Positions 36,501 through 45,127 of a DNA stretch of 64,000 nt are shown here, in pieces. The stretch is from Perkinsela sp. pyNocScin1 (lineage: Eukaryota; Euglenozoa; Kinetoplastea; Prokinetoplastida; Perkinselidae): contig CAXHTR010000003.1 of NCBI GenBank assembly GCA_964019655.1, positions 372,001 to 436,000 of the forward strand. Reading direction: 5' to 3'. Each line of letters starts with the position of its first letter. The stretch's first letter is position 1. A program made the translations under genes and the position numbers. Below the pieces are notes generated by a model that worked only from the letters and a program-made list of their open reading frames with translations, did no database searches and had not been told where the DNA came from.

Positions 36501-37835
36501 GTTCAACTTTAAAGCTGCTTTACGGTACATACTCACAAATTTGCTTGTAATCCCTTGAAGAGGAAATACAAAGAGTATCGTTAGAAAGCCAATGAATGCT
36601 GCATAGCCGACCAGGCGGTGCAAGAGGTAGAGCGCCGCGGCGATTCTTATGGGCGCAGACCATAAATAATTGATACTATTGTACACACGCTCGAGCATTT
36701 CCGCGTCCTTCGTTAAATGATTCATGATTGTTCCACTTCCGATACGATCACGGGCTTCCGGGGAGATAATAAGAGCCTTGCGGTAGACGGCATCAACAAG
36801 GCAGCTTCGCGATTTGAGGCCTGTACGATAAACGACGAAGAAATATGAGTTCTCGAGGATCGGTAGAAAGAGTATGGAAATCACCATTAAGGAAGCTAGT
36901 ACATAGCCATACAAATTAGACTCATGCGGTTGATCGTACTGCTCTTGTATCCATTTCAATAGCTCATTTAAGAGCATTGGTGGGGCAAAGCTCAGTGTAT
37001 CATAAACGGCTTTCAATAGGACAGCCAATAGAATATTCTTGCGGAAGCAAAGCCACAATACTCTCACTATTGAAGGCTTGCCGTCCGTTCGCTCGCACTC
37101 GAAATTCCAATTTTTTTCAAACTTCTTTCGCAAATCTTGTACATACATGCCATCTTCAAGCTTGAAAACGTCCGTCTCGGTGAGTTGACGTTTGAAACCT
37201 TTTTTTAGAATAGGCGTGTACCACGAATAATAAATCTTTGATAAAAGATCTGCATAATAAAAAGGATTATCTAGACTCTCATTTGTTTTCCCGTCCTTAT
37301 CAATATATAATTTAGAGGCTGCCCGTGGCCAATAAAATGCACTTTGTATTGCGATCGTAGATGATAGAGTGATAAATAAGGTATCTAAAACGCGGCCAAA
37401 TGATGCTACATACCGTCTTTCCAGGCAAAATACTTGGAAGTAGTTTATGATGCATATCATGATTCCTGTGAAGCGAAAATCAGTGGTAAGGTAGCTCTGT
37501 TTTTTTACAGTATTCCGGAGGGAAACGAAGAAATATACAACCCAGAATACTGAATGTGCAAAAACTGCTACAACTTCAAGCTTGGCGCTTGAGTGAGAAA
37601 TGATGTCTAAACCAGACAGAATGGTAAGAAGCCAAGCCAGAGCACTACAAGCTACCAGAACACCATGGGCAATATAGCTAAACTGATGCTTTGGTGATTT
37701 CCTTGGCTGACATAAATATGCAATAAGGATGCCAGTGAGGGTCATGTAGAGCATCGGGAGTAAAGCTAAGCCTGTACCCTCCCTGTGTGCGTAAGCTATG
37801 CAGGATAATATCAATTGTTTAAATTGCGTGCCCAT
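33543..37835 (-). CDS. ABCC-type (MRP) ABC transporter
   Basis: Full-length multidrug-resistance-associated transporter of 1430 residues, the largest gene here. It has an N-terminal TMD0-like bundle (about 1-190), TMD1 and NBD1 (Walker A G-H-T-G-C-G-K-S-T, signature L-S-G-G-Q-K-Q-R, Walker B V-L-L-D-D-P), then TMD2 and NBD2 (G-R-T-G-S-G-K-S-S, L-S-V-G-Q-R-Q, I-L-I-L-D-E-A-T). NBD1 ends its Walker B in Asp-Asp, the degenerate site typical of ABCC; NBD2 keeps Glu. The family exports glutathione or other conjugates; the exact substrate cannot be inferred. Confidence 0.95.
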   Translation of the reverse strand: MGTQFKQLILSCIAYAHREGTGLALLPMLYMTLTGILIAYLCQPRKSPKHQFSYIAHGVLVACSALAWLLTILSGLDIISHSSAKLEVVAVFAHSVFWVVYFFVSLRNTVKKQSYLTTDFRFTGIMICIINYFQVFCLERRYVASFGRVLDTLFITLSSTIAIQSAFYWPRAASKLYIDKDGKTNESLDNPFYYADLLSKIYYSWYTPILKKGFKRQLTETDVFKLEDGMYVQDLRKKFEKNWNFECERTDGKPSIVRVLWLCFRKNILLAVLLKAVYDTLSFAPPMLLNELLKWIQEQYDQPHESNLYGYVLASLMVISILFLPILENSYFFVVYRTGLKSRSCLVDAVYRKALIISPEARDRIGSGTIMNHLTKDAEMLERVYNSINYLWSAPIRIAAALYLLHRLVGYAAFIGFLTILFVFPLQGITSKFVSMYRKAALKLNDERINAMSELITSIRLIKFYAWENSSLARIFSIRARELRKLLRLAYCSSVNIVLFNLNPVLIAVVVFSVYASYGKLTANVAFTALSLLDIVRFPMMMLPSCINIIIEARIALNRLSNYLSAEEIQDRPSAPADPGSITLNNVSVQGQENKESRIRHASVSIAPGSLVSVVGHTGCGKSTLLDIIAGITSHNGNAHVEGSVSYATQQAWIMNETIQENILFGDFFDESKLNKTIDVCQLYDDLIALPGGLQQEIGERGLNLSGGQKQRVALARAVYSDSDIVLLDDPLASLDAKVGRKVFFECIVGALKERTRVFVTSQLHFLEFSDWIIFMDQGEIACQGTYGDLIKTSTTFATFAEKNSSEEPSNQEAEVDEEKKQGVNENTFLNERKKVPQVTEENRKVGTSFTWTSLNEYTQAAGGYWVLCLALSFFALRQLLQVMSAWWLSQWAGNSFNLGNLTWVAGYGLFGLLQAISEFAMSIFIANRGITAAKNIHDAMLCNLIHLPVAFFDKNPSGRILNRATKDQASMDDGLTWQLNVTIKLIFGVIGTVGAITYVSPLFLLVALPIFCAFYWIQIFYRSSVRELKRLESITRSPIYSVFGETLAGSSLIRTFGKESYTIHRLEKLLNHNQKFLLASMTANRWLNMRLEFLGAIVMLSTSFFAVAWQKSLGAELVGFALNYAFSITASLSIVILVYSEAEKSFLAVERVLEYTHLTTEKQYGVLGLQNRIWPEHGKIEFRNVYASYDINLPDVLKNVNFTIKPGQRVGIVGRTGSGKSSLMLSLFRMINIRGGQILIDDVDIACLDLEKLRTSLAMIPQDPTIFRGSVRSNLDPFNTYTDSEIKLTLNKVSLGGLALGDTIADGGLNLSVGQRQLLCLARALLLKTKILILDEATAHIDPHTDKIIQSVLRREIGNRTVLVIAHRVHTIIDSDVILLFDSGKLIDIGPPLVLYENTAPSGGKNLFRELIDQYGDEAKRLVSIMRSD

Positions 37836-37996
37836 GATAAGGTAATAAGTGACGCAATGTGAAGAAATGTATGCTGTTCGCTAATTTCAGTTAGAAATCA
37901 CGCGACTAAGCACACAATGCAAAGCAATACAAAAATTTTACTTTTTCCGAGGATTGTAGCATCCGAATCGGAACCTCCATAAAGCCCGTTTTCATT

Positions 37997-38389
37997 TTAC
38001 GGGTGCCTGATTCTTGGAAAGCAAGTTTCTCCTTCTTCCACCGACTGTCTTCTCTTCATGGCGTGATATTTTGCCCGTACTGCATCTTTGAGGATGCTGT
38101 TCACATGTTTAGCTTTCATCTCTGATGGGGTTTTCTGCAACGCGTATGTCATCGGGTCACTGGGTAGAGGTACATGTGTAAATAATGAATCTAAAGACGC
38201 ATCTATTTTATCGCGTAGCTTTGCGTCATCTTCTGGTGAGCTGAGGTGGGAAAGATCGGCACCCATTTCCACGGGAGCAATCCTTTTCTCATTGTCGAAT
38301 TCACTTGCCTCTCGAACCACCGTAGCAAGAGTTCCAAGCTTTCTCTTACTCTGGAGAGGGATGCAGTGTTGAGCGAAAATCCTATTCAT
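37997..38389 (-). CDS. Small unknown protein, possibly mitochondrial
   Basis: Not recognised, 130 residues. The N-terminus (M-N-R-I-F-A-Q-H-C-I-P-L-Q-S-K-R-K-L-G-T) is basic, lacks acidic residues for 25 positions and looks like a presequence. The rest is acidic then basic and helical, ending with K-Y-H-A-M-K-R-R-Q. It is the first gene of the long minus block, next to the divergent region with mobile elements. Confidence 0.5.
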   Translation of the reverse strand: MNRIFAQHCIPLQSKRKLGTLATVVREASEFDNEKRIAPVEMGADLSHLSSPEDDAKLRDKIDASLDSLFTHVPLPSDPMTYALQKTPSEMKAKHVNSILKDAVRAKYHAMKRRQSVEEGETCFPRIRHP

Positions 38390-38540
38390 GAATGTAACAA
38401 TTGGATTATTGCAGCCTAGATGAATGAAAATACCTAAAATTCTCTTTTCCTTCGATGGATGAAATTCACACTTCTACTTGTGACAGATTAGATACATTGC
38501 CTCTTCAAACTGTCGTGATTCTGGAAATATATGCACAATA
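38390..38540. other. Left part of divergent gap
   Basis: Upstream flank of the minus-strand gene block. No ORF or RNA signature is seen. Probably carries promoter or transcription start sequences for the block, since both flanking blocks run away from here. Confidence 0.35.
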
Positions 38541-39882
38541 CTATTAACAGGGCTGCGCACATTTCTCGGGCCCGTCACCGGCAAGGAGGAAATCGTGCGG
38601 TGAAAATTTTTATAGGCCTCTCTGAAGAGACCTTGGAAATAGAGGAGCTTTCCAAGGGATCGAAGTCGGTCACCAAAGGTAACCGCATGTCACCCGACAG
38701 AAGATCGTCGGTTTTAGTCGCTTGATTCATACCAACCATCGTAAATCCTTACGAAACGGTCATCAAGTCGAATGATTACCGGCTCAGTGCCACATGGTGG
38801 CCATCAACAGAACAACCAGTGCCCGTTCCAACGCGATGTTATCAAATAAAAGTCTACCTAGCGTCCAATTCTGCCGCGATGGTCATGGCAACATATAAGC
38901 ACTATGATCGAGCGTCTTGGAGTCGATAAAGCAGACTTTGGAGAAGAAGACTCTGTTCTGTACATTACATTGGATAGAATTGGTGGCTGTATTCAGCACA
39001 CTGCTCGGGGCTCTTCTTTTGGGGATGTGATCGCATAAAAGTAAATGAAAATGATCTGAAAAAAAGCTAAGCGACGCTCATCAAGAATGCCTTCAACTAT
39101 CGCAGCAAGATTTCGAGGGCATCTCTCTCTTGTATGAGCATTATCATACAGATAAGACCGAAATCAAGGCAAGCTCTTGCTTATGGCTTATACAAGACTC
39201 ATACAAGAAGTTCTATCAGGGGAAACACTCCATTGGTGTCTGCTCAGCACTACGGTACTACTTAGCGAAAAGAGCATCGAGGTCCTATGCAGTGCATTCT
39301 TTTAAACCAAATTGAAGTATTTTGACGCTGTTTCAATGGCAAAGATGTATCTTCAGATGAGAACCTGTTATAGCCGCATTCGATATCTGATGTTGTGTAC
39401 AAGACTTAGTGCACAAGATCAATGACCTTCTTTTATTGCGAGCGAATCTCTAAAAGTAACACTGCGGTAAGTGCCTATTCGATTGTGCCGGCATTTCATC
39501 GCTTCTTTCATTGAGATTATGAGTCCTGCGATGGGTCTGTTTTCTCACTGTGATAAGAGTAAATTACCTTAGGTTACAATCGCAATGAATAGCGGACATC
39601 ATTTGAAGGTCGTTTCTAGTACAATGCCTATTCGCTATGAGCTTGCGAATGCACAGCAACATTGCCTATAAAAGATTTGAAAGCAAGGTTTGGCTTGAAA
39701 TTTGATAAATCATAACCGTATTCGGACTTGAGGTCAGGGTGAGGGGTCAACCTGCAGAATTTTCTCTTAAAAACCTCAGGGAATCTGCAAAGAGTAAAAT
39801 TTGCCGGTGAAAAATTCCTTTTGAAATTCATTTTTACCGGAATTTCGGTAATTCACCGACATCTGCGCAGCCCTGCTATTAA
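38541..39882. mobile_element. hAT-like non-autonomous DNA transposon with target duplication
   Basis: Perfect 12-bp terminal inverted repeats CAGGGCTGCGCA (38548-38559) and TGCGCAGCCCTG (39864-39875) bound a 1328-bp unit. It is flanked by identical 7-bp direct repeats CTATTAA (38541-38547 and 39876-39882). The CAGGG start resembles hAT elements, which usually make 8-bp duplications. Subterminal repeats are present: TCACCGG near the left end, and CCGGTGA and GGTAATTCACCG near the right end. No transposase could be read inside: the frames 38531-38725 and 39130-39315 are short and match nothing I know. It is best seen as a non-autonomous or decayed copy. Confidence 0.75.
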
Positions 39883-39996
39883 TATACACACCTATTCGAT
39901 TATATTGTATAGAGAGGTAACAACAAAGCAATTTTATGCATTATTAGAAATCGAGCTGCCAATATGACATTTATAACAGAAGAAGTTGAACCCGTT
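39883..39996. other. Short spacer between two repeat structures
   Basis: 114 bases of AT-rich sequence separate the hAT-like element from the next inverted-repeat array. Nothing recognisable is present. Confidence 0.3.
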
Positions 39997-40634
39997 TTCC
40001 AGGATATATTGACGCGTACTTTTTTCGGGACGGAATGCCAGGTTATTTTGACCTGCACCCAAATTTGGGGTGACTTGAATCGATCCTGTGTCAGTTACCC
40101 ACCATTACGCGATTGCGTATCACTTTTTTCACACAGACCTCGGGGCCGTTCCGGCCCCAGGCCCACCTGCGGTGCCCTACGCCGCAATTCTTTTTGGTGC
40201 TTCGCAACAGGTCTCGAACACACCGGGCTCCGACTGGCGCTTCGCCCTAAGCTTTTAATTTTTCCCCTTGCGTCCCCTTCAGAAAGCCAACGGCCCCAGT
40301 AGATCAATCGCTGGTAACTTGACATATTTTTAAAAAACTTTACCGTGGTAAAATGGAAAATTCAGGTTGCTTGGCATTGAACGTGGGATTTTTCATGTAT
40401 AATTTTTTAAATATTTATGGAAAGAGTGAGTTCCACGGTATATTGACCTTTCGAAGTGTATTGATCCAACAGGTCTATATACAATGAGATTTCTGCCCTA
40501 ACTCCAGGGTGCAAGGTATATTGCACTGTCTCATTTTACGCGTCAATATACCCTGGAAGGCGAGGAAAAAGATAGCGTTGAACCTGAGTTAACATGTGAT
40601 TGACCCTTAAAAGTGCACAAGTCAATATGTCCTG
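39997..40634. repeat. Array of CCAGGnTATATTGAC motifs in both orientations
   Basis: A 22-bp inverted repeat with one mismatch lies at 39997-40018 and 40537-40558. Further copies of its core occur in between and beyond: 40038-40052 (plus, 13 of 15), 40431-40447 (plus, one mismatch), 40621-40634 (minus, 13 of 14) and possibly 40504-40526 (plus, interrupted). Copies at 40431 and 40558 also pair to form a smaller 128-bp inverted-repeat unit. This could be a small mobile element family with subterminal transposase sites, or a set of protein-binding sites at a divergent transcription start or origin. No clear target duplication was found. Confidence 0.6.
40135..40245. ncRNA. Candidate structured RNA, GC-rich multi-hairpin
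   Basis: An outer stem (AGACCT 40135-40140 with AGGTCT 40209-40214) encloses three local hairpins: GGGGCC/GGCCCC, TGCGG/CCGCA and TTGG-TGCTTCG-CAA. Another, GGCG-CTT-CGCC, follows at about 40234-40245. The stretch is strikingly GC-rich in an AT-rich gap and lies inside the inverted-repeat array. Folding is visible by eye; expression and function are unknown. It matches no tRNA, 5S or SRP pattern that I recognise. Confidence 0.35.
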
Positions 40635-41670
40635 TGATACGTCAGTGTACTTGACATATAAGAGGGCAGTGGACTAGACAATGTAGCACTTCTTGTGAAG
40701 TATGTATTTGCTCATTGCATTTCATGACATGTGACGGTAGTTCAAATTTGATTAATTAATTCAACTAATGAGCACCCCAACCTTCCCCACATCGGAGCTT
40801 TATTAATTCTTTCTTAGTGAGCAAAATTCTTATTATTCATATCGCCAATAGAAACGTTCATCGCGAGTTCTGCGTAGAGCTTTCCTGAATTTCCTGATGC
40901 AGAAGACTTTAAATGAAATTTTTCTGCGTGGCATCTTATCCCCATATTCTTGCTGGGTACTTTCGGTCTGCTTCCATCATCTTGGCATCCCTCTCAACAG
41001 CTCATATTTAGCCTCGAGTTCTTCGCCTTCCCCCTTTCCTTTTCAGACTAACTGCGTTCACTGATTTCAGATTGAAATGGTTTTATTGGTAAGAATTTGT
41101 ATCCAAATTTCGCTTGAGCAACCTTCTTGAAGGGAATAATTCTGGTATCAAGAGCGCCATTAATCCTTGCTTGGGCACAGTCATCCGACAATATCCCATC
41201 AGCTCGGTCATTCTCCAAGATTTATGATGTTCTAAATGAGGGGATTTTTAAACTTGGTTATTCATTGACAGATGGTGAGATTCGATGAAAGATCGACTGA
41301 AAGGAAGTTGCTGGGCGAAAACGAAAAGTTAAACCCGAAATCTTGCCTCTAATGTCTTTTGGGATTTTTCAGCAGAGCATACGCTTATTTGAGCGAAAAT
41401 GTCAATATATGTGAGAAATTTCTAATTTCTCTCATGCAATGTCAAAAACATCATCTCGCACAGCAAATTTCCTATAGTTTTCTACGGTGAAGCCCAAGTC
41501 TTTCATGATTTCAATAGCACTGAAAGTTTCAGATCCCACATGTCCTCGATGTAAAGGCCCAAGCTACGTAACAGAACTCGTCACACTTTTGTTTTTTCGG
41601 ACATGATACTTCAAGTTATTAATACTATCACAAGAAAAGCTTTTTACTACGGATATCAATAAGCTAATTA
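40635..41670. other. Right part of divergent gap
   Basis: About 1 kb upstream of the EDC4-like gene. No ORF of note and no RNA signature. A pyrimidine tract with AG near 41585-41616 may be the splice acceptor for the next gene. Promoter or replication sequences may lie here but are not recognisable. Confidence 0.4.
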
Positions 41671-43815
41671 ATGCCAAAAGATTTTCAGCCGGGACTTGGA
41701 CTTTCTGAGATTTCCACAGACCTTGAGTACGCAAAACAGCCTATCGAAGTCTCTGCATCTGCATTGAGGGTCATCTGCACTATTCCAGATGGAAGAAAAG
41801 ACCTTTGTATACTTTGTAGTAAAAGTGTATGTGCTAACAATAATATCATGGCTTTCTTATATAGATCTCAGCCCGGAATACGCTTAGTTTCTTTACAGGG
41901 CTTGAGCAAAGGGATCATAAGTGACGCTAGGTCCCCAATAGTTGACTTTTCTTTCTGCATTGACAAGTGCGACATTCTCGTTTCTCTCGAAAAGCAAGGT
42001 ATAATTTGGATACACAACATAGAGGAGAGGGGGTTGCGGTTAGAACCACAGAATATGCGCAAAATTGTGATTGCTAGCGGTTCGGCCCCGTGGGCTGTTC
42101 GCTGCACTGGTATGCTCTCTTTTGATGCAGGCTTTCGGCATTCTTGCTATCTTTTTCTAGGGATTGATGAAGAGCTGCACGCCTATCCGTGGATCCCAGC
42201 TCAAAGCGTGGATGAAGCTCAACTCTCGAGCTCTGCACGAATTAACTTGGGCGATTGCTCCCGGATTTTTAGCGTCAGTCTTGACGGATCACGCGTAGCA
42301 TCATGTATGGGAGAAATAGTCTCAATATTCTTATTGCCATCTCCTGCGGCGCATTGCTCATGGTCTCCGCACGGGGAGTGTGCGGTCGACGCGCTTAAAT
42401 TTACAGAAATTAACAATGCACTTGTCACTTTTTCACAAATAGGAAACAGCATCTCTCTATGGAACACCGACCTCATCGAGCCTGTATGCATTCGCTTCAT
42501 TAGCCTACCAAGCAAAACCGTTGATATAATTGATAACAGCTTCGTCAACTTTTTGATTCTTCGGGACTTAAGATCTTCCGAGATGAGTGTCATAGACTTA
42601 CATGAAGATGTTAAAACTCGATATAAGCTCGATGAGTTTGATGATGGGGTCGAACAGATAGTTCCTGTGCTACAGAATAGTAATCCAGCTTTGCTCTTTC
42701 GATATCAAGACCACATTGCATCTGTAGCGCTTGATGCGGCTTCTTACGGTGGCAATACAGAGTATTCTTCAGATATTAAGTCAATCAAAGATGCAATACA
42801 CAATAACCATCATGTGGAAGAAAAGTTGAGCTCTCTTGACAGAACAGAGGCTGTATTAGACGACACTTTTCGAAATGATGCGCCAGTAACATCCTCGCAT
42901 CGCCTCAAGCATACGGGCCCACTCCAAAGTCAAATGGTACAGACAACAGCAGCTCTCGTGAAAGCTTCGAAGGCTATAAGTTCCTTCCGAAATTCGCTCG
43001 AAAAACTCCAGGCGCATGTAGACACGTTTGGCGTAGAGTTTCTGGACCGGACGAAACATGTGACCAAAGAGCGGGTAAATTATTGCGCACACGCCACAAA
43101 CAATATGAATGTTGAGCTCTCTCACGTTACATACTTTGAGAACCATATTAAGGTCTTGAGAAGCAAACTCACCTCCTCTGTTCAGCACACCGCTCGTGAG
43201 GTCGGAAAGTCGCTAGAGCGCGAGGTCAGTAAGCATTTGATAGAGCCACTGGACGACTTCGAAGGAAAGCTGCGTCTTGAGCTCACAGGTTCTATTCATG
43301 GCATCATGACCTCGGTTAACGTCGAGCCCTGCCTTCAGAAACTTGCTGCTTTGCACAATGATCTCTTATCTGGGTCATCAGAAAAGGAAACAATTGTGGC
43401 GCTCAACGCAATGAAAAGGCACAATGAAGCTATCGATCTTGCCCTCGAGACACGGTCTCCGGAGATTGTCTTGTGGACACTCATGGAAGCATGCCCATTA
43501 ACCGTGTGGGCGGAGCTCGTCGTCGACGAAGCACTTGAGCCACTGATTGTGCTTTCACTTATTTACAACATCTGTGTTAGCCTCTCCGCCCACGCGTGTG
43601 ATTTCCCAGCCAAGACATCCGGAGATTTACTAATTTTCGTTCGTGATGCTATTGTCACCTACCGAGCGAGGTGGGTTGAGCCCGCTCACACCCGCTTGTA
43701 CTCAGAGATCGCCACACTGTGCTACAACTTACTGGAAAATGTTGAAAAAGAAGAGATTAAAGGACCGCTGTTCGCATCCCTTAGAGACACTGTCCGTCTG
43801 CTACGACGACCATAG
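41671..43815 (+). CDS. EDC4: EDC4/Ge-1-like mRNA decapping scaffold
   Basis: Protein of 714 residues with the plan of enhancer of decapping 4. The N-terminal half (about 1-330) has beta-rich WD-like repeats (S-I-S-L-W-N-T-D, I-I-W-I-H-N). A polar linker and a helical coiled-coil part (about 415-560) follow. The last 130 residues form the helical C-terminal domain: A-M-K-R-H-N-E-A-I-D-L-A-L-E-T-R-S-P-E-I-V-L-W-T-L closely recalls the G-Q-x-N-x-A-F-x-x-A-L region of EDC4. It should organise decapping in cytoplasmic RNA granules. First gene of a plus block beginning at the divergent gap. Confidence 0.7.
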   Translation: MPKDFQPGLGLSEISTDLEYAKQPIEVSASALRVICTIPDGRKDLCILCSKSVCANNNIMAFLYRSQPGIRLVSLQGLSKGIISDARSPIVDFSFCIDKCDILVSLEKQGIIWIHNIEERGLRLEPQNMRKIVIASGSAPWAVRCTGMLSFDAGFRHSCYLFLGIDEELHAYPWIPAQSVDEAQLSSSARINLGDCSRIFSVSLDGSRVASCMGEIVSIFLLPSPAAHCSWSPHGECAVDALKFTEINNALVTFSQIGNSISLWNTDLIEPVCIRFISLPSKTVDIIDNSFVNFLILRDLRSSEMSVIDLHEDVKTRYKLDEFDDGVEQIVPVLQNSNPALLFRYQDHIASVALDAASYGGNTEYSSDIKSIKDAIHNNHHVEEKLSSLDRTEAVLDDTFRNDAPVTSSHRLKHTGPLQSQMVQTTAALVKASKAISSFRNSLEKLQAHVDTFGVEFLDRTKHVTKERVNYCAHATNNMNVELSHVTYFENHIKVLRSKLTSSVQHTAREVGKSLEREVSKHLIEPLDDFEGKLRLELTGSIHGIMTSVNVEPCLQKLAALHNDLLSGSSEKETIVALNAMKRHNEAIDLALETRSPEIVLWTLMEACPLTVWAELVVDEALEPLIVLSLIYNICVSLSAHACDFPAKTSGDLLIFVRDAIVTYRARWVEPAHTRLYSEIATLCYNLLENVEKEEIKGPLFASLRDTVRLLRRP

Positions 43816-43892
43816 ATGCTACCCCATCATGTTTCATTTCTATTAACCGCCATTTTTATCCCAGCTTCGATATTCTGAGAATATCTATCAAA

Positions 43893-44387
43893 ATGTTTCA
43901 TGCAGAGCCCACTGCTAGCAAAGGTAGCCAGGTCGCATCCGAGCTTGTGGATGAGGAAGAGCTCGCTGTGACCGACGGTGGGGCTGCAATGCTTGCCCCC
44001 ATCGACGTGAAGACGGGTGAAGAGGATGAGGATGTGATATACCGCGAAAAGGCTAAGATCCTACGCTTTGACGAAGGTGAGAACCAATGGAAGGAGCGTG
44101 GAACAGGCGAGGCGCGTATCTTGTGCGACAAGAAAACTCAGAAAATTTTTCGATTCATCTTACGACGCGACGGTACAGGCAAGCTAGGCTCAAACCACTT
44201 CCTTTACAAAGCTATGAAAGTTCGCATGCATGGTGCAGCGGGTAAATCTTGCATCTGGAGCTGCATTGCAGACAGCTCTGACGAAGAAATACAGCCAGAA
44301 ATCTTTCTCCTGCGCTTTAAGATGCCAGAGCTCGCCGTAGCATTCAAGAAAACATTTGAAGATTGTGCCGAAAAGAGCTCGCAATAA
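43893..44387 (+). CDS. RANBP1: Ran-binding protein 1
   Basis: Co-factor of RanGAP in nuclear transport, 164 residues. It is one Ran-binding domain: K-I-L-R-F-D, W-K-E-R-G-T-G-E-A-R-I-L, F-I-L-R-R-D-G-T-G-K-L-G-S-N-H-F-L, W-S-C-I-A-D and F-L-L-R-F-K-M-P-E-L-A-x-x-F-K-K-T-F-E-D-C. An acidic N-terminal tail (D-E-E-E-L, E-E-D-E-D) precedes it. Codons are GC-rich at third positions, a sign of good expression. Confidence 0.96.
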   Translation: MFHAEPTASKGSQVASELVDEEELAVTDGGAAMLAPIDVKTGEEDEDVIYREKAKILRFDEGENQWKERGTGEARILCDKKTQKIFRFILRRDGTGKLGSNHFLYKAMKVRMHGAAGKSCIWSCIADSSDEEIQPEIFLLRFKMPELAVAFKKTFEDCAEKSSQ

Positions 44388-44507
44388 GCGAGATACGACT
44401 TGCACTCTATTTTCGCATGGATCGCATCACGCTTGAAATAGCATGATTTTCTCAAAAATCCCTCTTTGATATCATTTGCTTTAACTTGCACAAAACCTCT
44501 ATATTCA

Positions 44508-45002
44508 ATGATTCGCGCCTCACGACTGCGACTGAGCTCGCCGTACAACCAAGCAAGCATGACAGTCAGTTCTGGCATCGGCCTTACGCACTATGGGCCC
44601 GGTCTCCACAGTGGTCCATATTCCTCGGATGCCTACGAAGGATCTGGAATGTTAAAGTCGACGCCACGGGGTGTCAAATTTTCAAACTGCCTTGACGAGA
44701 AGGATACTGCTATTTATGACAGCGTGTATCCCTTTACGTACTTTCAGCCGCGCAAAGTATTCATCGAAAAGCTCGGGTTGCCACATAAAAAGTATTACCA
44801 GCGTCTCACGCGCAAGCCATGGGACATTTCATGGACGGAATGGATGGAGCTGACATGGCGCAAGCGGTACGTTGGCCTCTGGTGGTCCAGTTTTCTCATC
44901 TGCATCCAGCTTTTTGCGAACAAAGAGATGCAATACACAGGCGAGCGAGGGTATGACGGCTTCTGGGTGATGCTGCCCAAGGGTGAGTATGATAGATTTT
45001 AA
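44508..45002 (+). CDS. Probable mitochondrial membrane protein, unknown
   Basis: Not recognised, 164 residues from the first ATG (44508); the frame runs upstream to a TTG. The N-terminus M-I-R-A-S-R-L-R-L-S-S-P-Y-N-Q-A-S is a good mitochondrial presequence. One weak membrane segment (V-G-L-W-W-S-S-F-L-I-C-I-Q-L-F, about 122-136) lies near the C-terminus, preceded by many Trp, Arg and Tyr. This layout resembles small respiratory-chain or ATP-synthase subunits, but no family can be named. Third positions are GC-rich. Confidence 0.65.
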   Translation: MIRASRLRLSSPYNQASMTVSSGIGLTHYGPGLHSGPYSSDAYEGSGMLKSTPRGVKFSNCLDEKDTAIYDSVYPFTYFQPRKVFIEKLGLPHKKYYQRLTRKPWDISWTEWMELTWRKRYVGLWWSSFLICIQLFANKEMQYTGERGYDGFWVMLPKGEYDRF

Positions 45003-45127
45003 AAAGTGTACCGCAGGGTCTACTGAAATATCGAGAAGTTCTTCTAATGTTCACTAGCTCCTTGCCTTGTTTAGAAATGCCACGCTGATCGAGCGAAATC
45101 AAGATAAGAAAGTCTTTGCTGAAAGCT

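Noticed and set aside
38531-39315. Possible transposase remnants inside the hAT-like element
   Set aside because: Two short frames in different places show no BED finger, no hATC-like motif and no DDE residues that I can place.
40095-40325. 76-codon minus-strand frame, Arg-rich
   Set aside because: It overlaps the GC-rich hairpin region; the Arg and Gly content follows from the GC-rich stems. No homology recognised.
39985-40584. GTTGAACC direct repeats around the inverted-repeat array as target duplication
   Set aside because: They lie at unequal distances from the two ends (4 and 18 bases), so they do not fit a target duplication.
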